NCBI RefSeq assembly: GCF_900187115.1
Contig: NZ_LT906455.1
Span: forward strand, 992,001 to 1,056,000
Direction of reading: 5' to 3'
Source of the DNA: Aliarcobacter butzleri
GTDB lineage: Bacteria > Campylobacterota > Campylobacteria > Campylobacterales > Arcobacteraceae
DNA: 64,000 nt
Each line of letters starts with the position of its first letter. The first letter of the stretch is position 1. Both the position numbers and the translations under genes were made by a program. Of this stretch, positions 8,986 to 18,477 are shown piece after piece. The notes under the pieces were generated by a model. The model worked only from the letters and a program-made list of their open reading frames with translations, did no database searches and was not told the origin of the DNA.

Positions 8986-10767
8986 TTATAGTTCATCTTG
9001 AGTTATATATCCCAATTCATAAAGTTTATCAAAAATTTTACTTGCAACTCCTCCTGTGGCACTTCCTCCACCACCTCCGTGTTCTTGTACAACTGTAACT
9101 ACATATTTAGGATTTTTAAATGGTCCATAAGTTGTAATCCATGCGTGAGATCTTTGAAAATATTCAAGTTCACTCTCTTTCATCCTAACTTTTTCAGATT
9201 GCGGAATAGAAACAACTTGTGCAGTTCCAGTTTTTGAAGCAATAGGAACTTTTGATGTTATATATCTTCTTGCTGTTCCTCTATCTCCATAAGAAACATC
9301 ATACATACCTTTTCTCATTAAATCAATATGCTTTTCTGGTATATCTAACTCTTTTGGTTCTTCATAATTTGCTTTATAAAGGTGTGGTTTAGGAAGTTTC
9401 CCTGTTGCTATAAAAGCTGTATATCTTGCAATTTGAAGTGGAGTTGTAAGCATATTTCCTTGCCCAATAGATGTGATTACTGTTTCTCCAACATACCAAG
9501 GTTTATTAAATTTTTTCTCTTTCCACTCTTTATTTGGATTAACTCCCATAAATTCATTTATTTGGTCAATTCCTGTTAATTGTCCAAATCCTAATTTATC
9601 AAGAGTGTGTGAGATTTTATTAATTCCTAGTTTTAAACTTCCTTTATAAAAAAAGTCATCACAACTTTCTGCAATCGCACTTCTAAAGTTGATATTTCCA
9701 TGTCCTGTTGTTTTCCAACATCTAAAATTTCTATTTCCAATAGGAAGAGAACCACTACAATTTACTGTAAAATTTTCTGGAATACCGTTTTCCAAAAAAG
9801 AGAGTGCTACTCCCATTTTTATAACAGAACCAGGAGGATAAAGACCATTGATAATTTTGTTTGTAAATGGATGGTTGAAATCATTTCTCATTTGATTCCA
9901 CTCATTTTGTGAAATTCCTCTTGCAAAAATATTACTATCATATTCAGGAAAAGAAGCTGCTGCTATGATTTCACCATTTCTAGCATCCATAACGACAATA
10001 GAACCACTTTTCCCATCAAATAACTCTTGTAAATACCTTTGAAGTTTTATATCTATTGAAATTTCTATATTATTATTTGTTGATGCATCTTTTTCTTCAA
10101 GAACTTCTATCTCTTGATTTAAAGCATTTACTTTTACATCTTTGTATCCTAACTCTCCTTGAAGTTTTGAGTTATAAAATTTTTCTAAACCATTTTTCCC
10201 AACAATACCACTGTGAACAGCTATTTCATTATTTAGAATTTCTAATTTAGAAGCTCTACCTACATATCCTATAATATGTGCTGCTGTTTCATTATATGGA
10301 TAAAATCTTTTTGATGATGGTTCTATTTTTAAATCTTCATTGGAAGCTAAAATAGTGTATTTTGGAAAAAATTCTTCATAAGGAATAAAATCAATTATTT
10401 CTATAAATTCGTGATTATAAGCTGAGTCATTTCTTTTATACTCTTTTAAAAGTTTATTTTTATCATATTGAGGAAAATGTTTTACGATAACATCAACTAT
10501 ACTTTCTAATTTTTCTTGATATTTTAAACTTCTTAAATGAGGTTTGATAGAAATAGAAAAACCAATTTTATTTAAAGCTAATGGTTCACCATTTCTATCT
10601 TCTATAATTCCACGAACTGGAACTTTGTACATTCTTTTTATATAGTTATTTTTTGATAATTCATCATAATATGTATTTGATTTTATACTTAAAAAATATA
10701 CTCTTGAAAGTAGAGTAAAAGCAATAGCTAAAATGATTATATAAACAATATTTAGTCTTATATTCAA
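8986..10767 (-). CDS. mrdA: Penicillin-binding protein 2 (elongasome transpeptidase)
   Basis: A 593-residue class B PBP that crosslinks peptidoglycan in the rod-elongation complex with RodA. One N-terminal membrane anchor (about 8-27) is followed by the PBP dimer/pedestal region (VPVRGIIEDRNGEPLA) and a transpeptidase domain. Active-site motifs are visible: SxxK as SVIK in PPGSVIKMG, SxD/N as SCD in AESCDDFFYKG, and KTG in SKTGTAQV. The glycine-rich HGGGGGSATGG near the end is the usual feature after KTG. The start overlaps the MreD-like gene by 4 bases. Its partner gene rodA lies about 6.5 kb away on the other strand. Confidence 0.95.
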   Translation of the reverse strand: MNIRLNIVYIIILAIAFTLLSRVYFLSIKSNTYYDELSKNNYIKRMYKVPVRGIIEDRNGEPLALNKIGFSISIKPHLRSLKYQEKLESIVDVIVKHFPQYDKNKLLKEYKRNDSAYNHEFIEIIDFIPYEEFFPKYTILASNEDLKIEPSSKRFYPYNETAAHIIGYVGRASKLEILNNEIAVHSGIVGKNGLEKFYNSKLQGELGYKDVKVNALNQEIEVLEEKDASTNNNIEISIDIKLQRYLQELFDGKSGSIVVMDARNGEIIAAASFPEYDSNIFARGISQNEWNQMRNDFNHPFTNKIINGLYPPGSVIKMGVALSFLENGIPENFTVNCSGSLPIGNRNFRCWKTTGHGNINFRSAIAESCDDFFYKGSLKLGINKISHTLDKLGFGQLTGIDQINEFMGVNPNKEWKEKKFNKPWYVGETVITSIGQGNMLTTPLQIARYTAFIATGKLPKPHLYKANYEEPKELDIPEKHIDLMRKGMYDVSYGDRGTARRYITSKVPIASKTGTAQVVSIPQSEKVRMKESELEYFQRSHAWITTYGPFKNPKYVVTVVQEHGGGGGSATGGVASKIFDKLYELGYITQDEL

Positions 10768-11192
10768 AGAAATACTCCAAAAAATAATAAATCAATAAAT
10801 AGATTTATAATAAGTGTAAAAATTATTCTTTCATCAAGTCCAAAAGATAAAAACCACATTATTGTTAATCCAAGATAGAAAAATATTACATAAACAAAAC
10901 TACTTAATGAATTAGATTCGTATCTTGGAATAATAAAAATATATATAAAAAATGATAAAAGAGATAAAGAAAAAGGTTTTAAACCACTGTTTATTTCTAT
11001 AAATAAAAAAGCAACAATAACTAAAAAAAATAAATAATAATATCTTTTTTTTAAAGTTCTATAAAAAGCAGTAAATATTATGCCTCCAAACAAAACAAGT
11101 AAAAAATGTACTGAAGCAATAAGATTTGAAATTACAGCTAAAATTAATATTGTTAATAAAAAAATTGGATTATCTAAACTATTTTTTATCAT
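10764..11192 (-). CDS. MreD-like small membrane protein
   Basis: A 142-residue protein made almost entirely of about five hydrophobic helices. Sequence identity to any family is not obvious by eye, but its size, topology and position, directly before mrdA with a 4-base overlap, are those of MreD, the elongasome membrane protein. The call is mainly from context. It follows the EnvC-like gene by 8 bases in the same string. Confidence 0.5.
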   Translation of the reverse strand: MIKNSLDNPIFLLTILILAVISNLIASVHFLLVLFGGIIFTAFYRTLKKRYYYLFFLVIVAFLFIEINSGLKPFSLSLLSFFIYIFIIPRYESNSLSSFVYVIFFYLGLTIMWFLSFGLDERIIFTLIINLFIDLLFFGVFL

Positions 11193-11200
11193 CTCTTTGC

Positions 11201-12475
11201 CTAAATATTAAATAAATCTTTTGGATCTATATGAGCTGAGTCTTTAGTAACTTGAAAACTTAAAGAATCATTTACTCTTCCAACAACTGAACCTTTTTGT
11301 ACCCATTTACCTACAACTAAAGTTGGAGCAATTTCATCTAAATGCGCGTAAATTGTATGTAATCCACCTTCATGTTGTATAATTACAACATTATCAAGCA
11401 TTCCAGCATTTTTCTTAGCATAAACTACTTTACCATTTAATACAGAAACTACTTTTGATTCTGAGTCTGTTGCTTTTAATACAATAGATTCGTTAAACAA
11501 TTTTATTTTATAAATTGGATCGTAATATGTACCAAAGTTTTTTACAACTTTGAAAGATTTTAGTGGAGTAATAGTTTTTGCGCCTTTATATTTTATAATT
11601 TGGACACCGTCTGTTGAAGAACCAATTTTTTTTACATCCAAGTTTAAATCTTTTGCAAATTTTTGATTTCTTACATCAGTAGTTTGCATTTGGCTATAGT
11701 CGTCATCATCACCAGTAGCAGATGCTTGTTGAGTCTTTTTTGTTTCAGTTGCTTTTTTTATTTCTGCTTCTTTTAAGATATTTAACTCTCCAAGAAGTTT
11801 ATTTAATTCTGTTTGTTTTTTTACAACTTTATTTAACTCTTCTTGATAAGCTTTATGTTGACCTTCTATATCAACTAAAGATTTTGCATGTTTTTCTTTT
11901 AATGATGTTAATTTAGTTTTAGTTTTTTGTCTATCATTGATATATGAAGATATTTTTTCAATATCTTTTTGATTATTTTTTGCATTTTCTGAAACAATAT
12001 TATAGTTATCATTTAACTTTATAACTTTCTCTTTTGCATGTTCTGATAATAAAGTAAAAATTTCACTATCAATTAATTCTTGTAAAGAGTCCTCAGAAGC
12101 TAGTTTTAAAGCCATAGAAATAGAAAATTCTTCAACAATAGTATTTATAATTTCTGTTTCATTACTATTTTTTTCTTTTAATAATTCACTCGATTTTGTT
12201 TTTAAATCTTCTAATTTACTTCTTGAATCTTCAAGTAATTTTTGATGCTCATCAATATCAGCATTTATATCTTTTATTTCTTGTTCTAAATCTGTAATAT
12301 TTTTATTTTGTTCTTCTATTTTATCCGCTAATTCTTTGATTTTTAGAGTTGCTGTCTCTTTTTCTTTCTCTTTCGTATCTAAAATTTTTTGATTTTGTTG
12401 AATTTTTTTATCAACATTTGAAGCAGCAAATAAAAAATTTATTACCAAAAATAGAGCAAAATATATTTTAATCAT
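11201..12475 (-). CDS. EnvC-like murein hydrolase activator with degenerate LytM domain
   Basis: A 424-residue periplasmic protein: signal peptide (to about residue 18), a long coiled coil (about 22-240), a linker with DDDD, and a C-terminal M23/LytM-like domain (about 305-420). The domain keeps the fold signature VVIIQHEGGLHTIYAHLDEI and VGKWVQKGSVVG, but the first zinc motif (HxxxD) is replaced near FNESIVL and the final HLHFE is replaced by SLSFQV. It should therefore not cut peptidoglycan itself. Like E. coli EnvC, it probably activates an amidase under control of FtsEX, whose genes lie directly upstream (overlap 8 bases). Confidence 0.85.
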   Translation of the reverse strand: MIKIYFALFLVINFLFAASNVDKKIQQNQKILDTKEKEKETATLKIKELADKIEEQNKNITDLEQEIKDINADIDEHQKLLEDSRSKLEDLKTKSSELLKEKNSNETEIINTIVEEFSISMALKLASEDSLQELIDSEIFTLLSEHAKEKVIKLNDNYNIVSENAKNNQKDIEKISSYINDRQKTKTKLTSLKEKHAKSLVDIEGQHKAYQEELNKVVKKQTELNKLLGELNILKEAEIKKATETKKTQQASATGDDDDYSQMQTTDVRNQKFAKDLNLDVKKIGSSTDGVQIIKYKGAKTITPLKSFKVVKNFGTYYDPIYKIKLFNESIVLKATDSESKVVSVLNGKVVYAKKNAGMLDNVVIIQHEGGLHTIYAHLDEIAPTLVVGKWVQKGSVVGRVNDSLSFQVTKDSAHIDPKDLFNI

Positions 12476-13280
12476 TACTTATCTTATATTTTAGTAATAC
12501 ACCAAAAATTGTAAAAATTGAGATAAAAAATGATAATAAAAATAGCTTTATTAGTTCTACTACTAAATTTATTTTTACATCAACAATCTCTTGTAGTTCT
12601 AATGGAAATAAAACATCTAAATTGTTTGAAATAAATACTAGAAAAATTCCTGCAATTAAAAAAGACAAAAAAGAACTTAGAAGTGCGTAATTTAGTATAG
12701 ATGATGCACTATATAAAATTGAAGCACCATGTAGCCTTAAAATAGATATTTTAACACGATATTCATGGAACCAAAGTTTTATTTGTTTTGCTATGATGAT
12801 GATAGCAAACAAAGTTATTATGAAAAATAGTATAAAAGAGACACTATTTAAAATAAGAAGCAATAGATAAATTTGGTTGTGATTTTTATAAAAAACTTCC
12901 ACTTTTTTTATATCTTTATTTGCTAATAAAGTATTTTTAATCACTTCTAATTCTGTACTTGTAGGAAAAATTTCTAAATATATTTGATAAAAATTTGGAA
13001 GTTTTTGCTTCAATAATTCTACAGAATTATTTGATAAATTTGATTTTATATTTTCAATAATTTTATCATTTGGTAATGTTTGAATTTTTTCTACTTTTAT
13101 TCCAGCAAGTTCACTAATATTTTTTATTGGATTTGTAGCAACAATGATAATAGAATAATCTCTTGAAATTTTACTTTTATAATTTTCTACTATGTTACTT
13201 ATTAATAAATATATAGTAAATGTTATTAACATAGAAAGTAGGGGAAGTAAAAATGCAAAGATATTTTTAAGAGACTTCAT
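12468..13280 (-). CDS. ftsX: Cell division ABC transporter permease FtsX
   Basis: A four-helix membrane protein of the FtsX/MacB type: TM1 near the N-terminus, a periplasmic domain of about 100 residues that would contact the EnvC coiled coil, then TM2-TM4 with LHGASILYSASSILNYALLSS. I place the start at ATG 13280 because GGGA lies 7 bases before it; an upstream ATG at 13298 in the same frame would add six residues and lacks a good ribosome site. The gene overlaps ftsE by 14 bases and the EnvC-like gene by 8, giving the FtsE-FtsX-EnvC set in one unit. Confidence 0.87.
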   Translation of the reverse strand: MKSLKNIFAFLLPLLSMLITFTIYLLISNIVENYKSKISRDYSIIIVATNPIKNISELAGIKVEKIQTLPNDKIIENIKSNLSNNSVELLKQKLPNFYQIYLEIFPTSTELEVIKNTLLANKDIKKVEVFYKNHNQIYLLLLILNSVSFILFFIITLFAIIIIAKQIKLWFHEYRVKISILRLHGASILYSASSILNYALLSSFLSFLIAGIFLVFISNNLDVLFPLELQEIVDVKINLVVELIKLFLLSFFISIFTIFGVLLKYKISND

Positions 13281-13929
13281 AAATAATCCCATCTTCAATA
13301 GATAATTGTCTAAATTTAATCCCTAGATTTTTAGGAACTCTATGTGTTACAACAACCACAGTAATTCCAAGTTGTTCATTTGCACCTTTTAATAAATTCC
13401 AAACAACTTCAGCAGAAAAATCATCTAAATTTCCAGTTGGTTCATCTGCAATTATAATTTTTGGATTATGAGCAAGTGCCCTTGCAACTGCAACTCTTTG
13501 TTGCTCACCACCACTTAATTGATTTGGATAAAAACCTTTTCTATGGCTTAATCTTACATGTTTTAGTAAATTATCTGCTTGAACTAATGAAACTTCATGA
13601 GAGTAACCATTTATTTTAAGTGGTATCATAATGTTTTCTTCAATTGTGTATTCATTTATAAGTTTATAATCTTGAAAAATAATACCAATATCTTTTCTAA
13701 GAAGTCTTAATTTTTTCCCTTTTATTCCAAAAACTTCTTGATTTTCGATTTTCAAGCTACCATGTTTTAATGGAATATCACCATAAAATGATTTTAATAA
13801 AGTAGATTTACCACTTCCAGAATTTCCACCAATAAATATAAATTCTTTTGGTTTTATAGTGAAATTACCTTTTTTGATAATATATCTATTATCATCATAA
13901 GTAAGGTAAATATTTCTAGCTTCAATCAT
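13267..13929 (-). CDS. ftsE: Cell division ATP-binding protein FtsE
   Basis: A 220-residue ABC ATPase. Walker A is GGNSGSGKSTLL, the Q-loop is IGIIFQDYKL, the signature is LSGGEQQRVAVARAL, and Walker B is IIADEPTGNLDD, followed by the switch His in VVVVTHR. It powers FtsX, which passes the ATPase state to the periplasmic EnvC-like activator so that septal amidases act at the right time. It overlaps trmB by 4 bases. Confidence 0.93.
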   Translation of the reverse strand: MIEARNIYLTYDDNRYIIKKGNFTIKPKEFIFIGGNSGSGKSTLLKSFYGDIPLKHGSLKIENQEVFGIKGKKLRLLRKDIGIIFQDYKLINEYTIEENIMIPLKINGYSHEVSLVQADNLLKHVRLSHRKGFYPNQLSGGEQQRVAVARALAHNPKIIIADEPTGNLDDFSAEVVWNLLKGANEQLGITVVVVTHRVPKNLGIKFRQLSIEDGIIYEVS

Positions 13930-15119
13930 ATACTTAAAATCTCTATTAATTTTTTATGTGCATCTATATTTGCACTTGTTGGAAGAGGATTTCCTTGATA
14001 ATAAGAAATTTTTTTGTTTTCAATAAGTATATATTTTGTCACTGGTCTATCGAAATTTCCCATTGTAATTTTTATTAATCCTGAATTGTCTTTCTCTAAG
14101 ATAGTATAAATTTCTTCTATATGAACGAAGAAATTTTTTTCAATCATTGATTTTTTAGGAATTGAATTTATAATTTTATTAAAATTTGCCTCAAAATCAA
14201 ATGAAAAATCGTAATTTAAATTGATATTTTCATCTTCATTCCATGCTTCTAAAACTACATCATAGATATTTTTACCTTGTTTTTTCCATCTATCTTCATA
14301 TTTACTTGAAACTGCTAAATCTTTATTTATATCTATTGTAATTCTTCCTTTTGGAAGATTTGTTAAAACTTCTGTACAAAAATCAAAATATTTTCTACTA
14401 TCAGTTCTAAGTTCTAATGTCCCGCCAATTTTTAAAACTCTTAAAGCTTCATTTACGAACTCATTTGAATAGATTCTTCTATGTGGTTTTTTATCCCAAG
14501 GAACAGGAAAATGTACAAAAATTCTTCCAACTTTATTTGATTCAATAAACTCCATAAAAAGTCGTGCATCATAATTTACTACTAATACATTTGTGATATT
14601 TTGAATTTCTAATTGTTTTAAAAGCTGTTCAATTGATGGATAGTGAATCTCAAGCCCAATAAATTGGATATTTGGATTTGATTTTGCTTGATGTAAAAGA
14701 TGTCTTCCACTCCCAAAACCAATCTCTATTTGAATCTCTTTGTCTGTTTTAAAATCATCAACAAAGTAGTTTATGTCTTTTAGATATTCGTTTTTTAGCT
14801 CTTTTTTTACTTGTAGATTATTTGTATTTGAAAATAATATTTTAGAATGATTTAGTTCTACATAATAATTCAAAGCTTTTTTTATTAAACTAACTGGAGA
14901 TAATCTTGTAACTTTATCTGACTTTATCATCAAATCATCATCTTTTGGTTTTATTGATAATAAAAAATCTTTATCTTGGTCTTTTACTGCAATTTTATAT
15001 TCATCTTTTCTTGGTGTTGAAGTGAAATTATATGATTTAGCAATAAATTCAAAAGAAACTCCATCTTTTATTGATGGAGTTTTAAGTAACTCATTTTTTT
15101 CAAAAACTATATGGGGCAT
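13926..15119 (-). CDS. trmB: tRNA (guanine46-N7)-methyltransferase
   Basis: The enzyme uses S-adenosylmethionine to methylate G46 in the tRNA variable loop. The SAM motif is IEIGFGSGRHLLHQA, followed by IGLEIHYPSIEQL, NYDARLFM and VHFPVPWDKKPHRRI, as expected for TrmB. At 397 residues it is much longer than the typical 210-240. The extra N-terminal domain of about 110 residues and C-terminal piece of about 90 are the Campylobacterota form. It sits between the FN3 lipoprotein gene (7-base gap) and ftsE. Confidence 0.92.
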   Translation of the reverse strand: MPHIVFEKNELLKTPSIKDGVSFEFIAKSYNFTSTPRKDEYKIAVKDQDKDFLLSIKPKDDDLMIKSDKVTRLSPVSLIKKALNYYVELNHSKILFSNTNNLQVKKELKNEYLKDINYFVDDFKTDKEIQIEIGFGSGRHLLHQAKSNPNIQFIGLEIHYPSIEQLLKQLEIQNITNVLVVNYDARLFMEFIESNKVGRIFVHFPVPWDKKPHRRIYSNEFVNEALRVLKIGGTLELRTDSRKYFDFCTEVLTNLPKGRITIDINKDLAVSSKYEDRWKKQGKNIYDVVLEAWNEDENINLNYDFSFDFEANFNKIINSIPKKSMIEKNFFVHIEEIYTILEKDNSGLIKITMGNFDRPVTKYILIENKKISYYQGNPLPTSANIDAHKKLIEILSI

Positions 15120-15126
15120 CTATTTT

Positions 15127-16389
15127 TTACTTTCTCGATAGTGTTTTTTCGTCTGAATTTTCTGAAACTAGCCCAAATTCATCAACAGCTTGAACAGAAT
15201 ATTTATAGTCAACGCCACTTACTATATCGCTATCATTAAAGCTTGTACCTGAAATATTATTGAATATAACTGTTTTATATTGGAAAAAATTTTGTTTTAT
15301 TTTTTTTACTACATTATATGAAACTGCTCTATTATCACCTGCTTGCCAACTTAAGTTTACACTTCCTTGAATTTGAGCAGATGTTATAGTTGGTCTTATA
15401 GGTTTTGGTAAGCTCATTCCTTTAGTTGCTGTTATATTGTCTGCACTTTCTAAATTATCTTTATCAACTGCAATTATTCTGTAATAATAAGTTCTTCCAT
15501 CATCATCAACAGAATCAGTATATTCTGTAGTTGTTGAATTTACATTTGTAACTTTACTAAAACCAAAAGAACTATAACTACTTCTATAAATATCATAACC
15601 TATAATATCTTGGTTTTGTGAAGGAGACCAAGTTAAAAATATTTTTTTAGGAATATTGTTTGATGCTTTAACATTTGTTGGCGATTTTGGAGCAGGTTTT
15701 GTTTTTGCACTTAATGTTTTTGTAGGTGCTGATTCTACATCTTCAAAAGTAAAAGCTTTGATTCTATACTGATAAGTTGTATTATTCTCTAAACCAGTAT
15801 CAAGATATTCAGCAGACAATCTTTGATTTACAGTTGCTAAATGAATCCACTCATTTAATGTTGTATTATATTTTTCAACTCTGTAATATTGAATTCTTTG
15901 GTCTGGGTGTGGTTGCCAAAGTAATTTTATTTTTTTAGGTAAGTTTGAAATAGCTTGTGCACCATTAACAGGAACTATTCTAGGTAAAGTTTCAGCTACA
16001 TAAGCGTCAGTTGTAACAGATTCACTTCCATCATTTAATCTTGAAGAGATTTGATAAGCGTATTTTGTTTTTGGTTCTAACTCTTTATCAACATAGTGAG
16101 TTGTATATCTACTTTCAATAGCTCTAATAAGTTTTAAAGTTTTTTCTCCACTTTGTAAATCTGTTCTATAAAAGTTATAACCTACAACTCTTGGATCATC
16201 TACTCTTTGCCATTCAAAACCAATAGACGTTATATCTGAAATAGATTTTATAGAACTATAATTTACAGTTGGAACCGTATTGTTTATTTTTGGTGTTGAT
16301 GGTGATGTAATACTATCAAAAACATCACTACAAGCACTAAATAGTAAAACTAAAGCTATTAATAATATGTTTTTCATCAATTTTATCAT
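15127..16389 (-). CDS. Fibronectin type III repeat lipoprotein
   Basis: A 420-residue predicted lipoprotein: signal peptide with lipobox LFSAC (Cys about residue 20), then four fibronectin type III domains (about 45-130, 137-233, 234-330, 331-418), each with the W in strand B, YxxYR-type strand C and TxYxYxI strand F. Such proteins bind polymers or other proteins at the envelope; the partner is unknown. The start at 16389 has GGAG 8 bases upstream. The coding region overlaps the preceding pseudouridine synthase gene by 53 bases, so the signal peptide is encoded inside the end of that gene. Its place between rluA-type and trmB genes suggests a housekeeping envelope role. Confidence 0.82.
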   Translation of the reverse strand: MIKLMKNILLIALVLLFSACSDVFDSITSPSTPKINNTVPTVNYSSIKSISDITSIGFEWQRVDDPRVVGYNFYRTDLQSGEKTLKLIRAIESRYTTHYVDKELEPKTKYAYQISSRLNDGSESVTTDAYVAETLPRIVPVNGAQAISNLPKKIKLLWQPHPDQRIQYYRVEKYNTTLNEWIHLATVNQRLSAEYLDTGLENNTTYQYRIKAFTFEDVESAPTKTLSAKTKPAPKSPTNVKASNNIPKKIFLTWSPSQNQDIIGYDIYRSSYSSFGFSKVTNVNSTTTEYTDSVDDDGRTYYYRIIAVDKDNLESADNITATKGMSLPKPIRPTITSAQIQGSVNLSWQAGDNRAVSYNVVKKIKQNFFQYKTVIFNNISGTSFNDSDIVSGVDYKYSVQAVDEFGLVSENSDEKTLSRK

Positions 16390-17323
16390 TTATATTCTCC
16401 TTTTGGAAATTGGTATTTAGGAAATTTTTCATATCTTCTGGTAGATTTGCTTTGAAACACATCTGCTTATTTGTAACTGGATGAGTTAAATACAGATAAT
16501 AAGCATGTAAAAGAAATCTATTTATTTTATTTAATTCGCCCTTAAATCCATATAAATTATCACCAAGTATATGCCTATTTATCGAACTTAAATGAACTCT
16601 TATTTGATGAGTTCTACCTGTATAAAGTTTACAGGCTATTAATTCAAATTTTTCATTATCACTTAAAGCAATTTTAGAAAAAGCTGATTTTGCATATCTT
16701 CCATTCTCTTCAATTGACATTTTAAGTCTGTTATTTGGATTTCTGCGTATTGGTTTTTCAATAATCACATTTTCTTTTAATGCAAGGTCAAGAATGGCAA
16801 GATAGTATCTTCCCATTGATTTGTCTTCAAGTTGTTTTGATAAGTTAAGGTGGGCTTCATTTGTTTTTGCAATAACCATTACACCACTTGTTCCTTTGTC
16901 AAGTCTATGAACTATTCCATGTCTTTCTTCTCCACTTATTGTAGAAAGTGAGATATTTTTCAATTTCAACCAATCAACTAGAGTTGCATCTTTAACACTT
17001 GGTGCATCGTGAACTGTTAAGTTGTAAGGTTTATTTAAAACCAAAATATAGTCATCTTCATAAATAATTTCTACTTCTTTATCTTCTAAAGAATTTTTTA
17101 AAAACTCTTCATCTTTTCGTTTATTTAATTGAGTTTCAGGAAAAAAAACTTCAACATTTTGATTTTCTTTTAATTTAAGGCCAGTTTTATTTGTAATTTT
17201 TCCATCAACTTTGACGAATTCTTTTTTTATTAGTTGCTCTATTTGGTTTCTTGAAGCATCTATATTTTGTGCTAAAAATTTATCTAATCTATTTGTCTCT
17301 AAAACAATAAAGTTTTTATTCAT
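16337..17323 (-). CDS. RluA/RluD-family pseudouridine synthase
   Basis: A 328-residue enzyme that isomerises uridine to pseudouridine in RNA. The N-terminal S4 RNA-binding domain (RLDKFLAQNIDASRNQIEQLIK) is followed by the RluA catalytic core with the active Asp in HGIVHRLDKGTSGVMVIAK, and by YTGRTHQIRVHLS. Length and layout match RluD/RluC, which modify 23S rRNA, but which sites it acts on cannot be read. It is the first gene of the long minus-strand string and is divergent from rodA with 19 bases between the start codons. Confidence 0.9.
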   Translation of the reverse strand: MNKNFIVLETNRLDKFLAQNIDASRNQIEQLIKKEFVKVDGKITNKTGLKLKENQNVEVFFPETQLNKRKDEEFLKNSLEDKEVEIIYEDDYILVLNKPYNLTVHDAPSVKDATLVDWLKLKNISLSTISGEERHGIVHRLDKGTSGVMVIAKTNEAHLNLSKQLEDKSMGRYYLAILDLALKENVIIEKPIRRNPNNRLKMSIEENGRYAKSAFSKIALSDNEKFELIACKLYTGRTHQIRVHLSSINRHILGDNLYGFKGELNKINRFLLHAYYLYLTHPVTNKQMCFKANLPEDMKNFLNTNFQKENINDKIDEKHIINSFSFTI

Positions 17324-17342
17324 ATTTTGATACTCTTTCGTT

Positions 17343-18452
17343 ATGCGATTATTTGATAAAAGAATTATTTTACATTTTGACTATTTGTTAATAATATTTG
17401 TTTTACCTTTGATATTTTTATCATACCATTTAATTAGTGAAACAAACGAACTATTAGCATATAAACAACTATTTTATTATACAATTTCTATATTTGCATT
17501 CATCATAGTATTTATGCTACCAATTAGAAAAAAATTATATTTTATACCAACTTTATATTGGTTAGGAATTATTTTACTTATTTTAGTTGAATTTATTGGT
17601 ATTGCAAAATTAGGTGCAAAAAGATGGATTCATATTCCTTTACTTGACACAACAATTCAACCCTCAGAGTTAATAAAACCTGTTTATATTCTAATGTTAG
17701 GATATTTAATAAGTAGAAGACCTCCACCTTTAAGTGGATACAATTTAAAAGATTTTGCCTATTTTTCATTTTATATTTTATTGCCATTTGTACTAATTGC
17801 AAAAGAGCCAGATTTAGGAACAGCAATGGTAATGTTGTTTGTAGGTTATGGTATTTTGTTTTTAGTAGGGGTTAATTGGAAAATTTGGTTCACAATTTTT
17901 ATTGTAATAGGGGTCTCTTCTCCTTTTATGTATACATATTTAATTAAAGATTATCAAAAAAAGAGAATTCATGATTTTATAGTTGCAGAAAAACCAAGTT
18001 ATCACGTTCAGCAATCCATAATAGCTATTGGTTCAGGTGGATTAACAGGAAAACAAAGTGATGAAGCAACTCAAACACAATTAAGATTTTTACCTATTGC
18101 AACAAGTGACTTTATTTTTGCATATTTAGTTGAAAGATATGGTTTTTTAGGAGCAATTGGATTAATTGTTTTATATGTATTAATTATTTTACATTTACTT
18201 ACAGTAAATTATTTTTTCAAAGATGACTACGTCATAAAGGTTTTTGCCTCAGGGTTAGGATTACTCATATTTTTCAATATGAGTGTTAATGTTTTGATGG
18301 TTATAGGTTTTGCCCCAGTTGTTGGAATTCCTTTACCTTTATTTTCTTATGGTGGAAGTTCTTTTGTTAATTTTATTGTCACATTCGCTATTTTAGAGAA
18401 TTTGATAGCATTTAGATATATGGATATGTATAATTATGAAAGAAAATTATAA
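17343..18452 (+). CDS. rodA: Rod shape-determining glycosyltransferase RodA
   Basis: A SEDS-family membrane glycosyltransferase that polymerises lipid II during side-wall growth with PBP2. The 369-residue protein has about ten membrane helices and the family blocks KEPDLGTAMVML, the loop segment QQSIIAIGSGGLTGK and GIPLPLFSYGGSSFVNFIV. The Asp in the region between TM4 and TM5 required for polymerase activity fits EPDLGT. The RodA rather than FtsW call rests on length, on IAIGSGGLTGK, and on the PBP2 gene nearby. It is a lone plus-strand gene that ends in a shared convergent terminator. Confidence 0.93.
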   Translation: MRLFDKRIILHFDYLLIIFVLPLIFLSYHLISETNELLAYKQLFYYTISIFAFIIVFMLPIRKKLYFIPTLYWLGIILLILVEFIGIAKLGAKRWIHIPLLDTTIQPSELIKPVYILMLGYLISRRPPPLSGYNLKDFAYFSFYILLPFVLIAKEPDLGTAMVMLFVGYGILFLVGVNWKIWFTIFIVIGVSSPFMYTYLIKDYQKKRIHDFIVAEKPSYHVQQSIIAIGSGGLTGKQSDEATQTQLRFLPIATSDFIFAYLVERYGFLGAIGLIVLYVLIILHLLTVNYFFKDDYVIKVFASGLGLLIFFNMSVNVLMVIGFAPVVGIPLPLFSYGGSSFVNFIVTFAILENLIAFRYMDMYNYERKL

Positions 18453-18477
18453 AAAATAGAGTTCTTACTCTATTTTT
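18452..18477. terminator. Bidirectional hairpin terminator between rodA and the TonB-like gene
   Basis: Inverted repeat AAAAATAGAGT and ACTCTATTTTT, 11-bp stem and 4-base loop, between two convergent genes. Confidence 0.85.
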
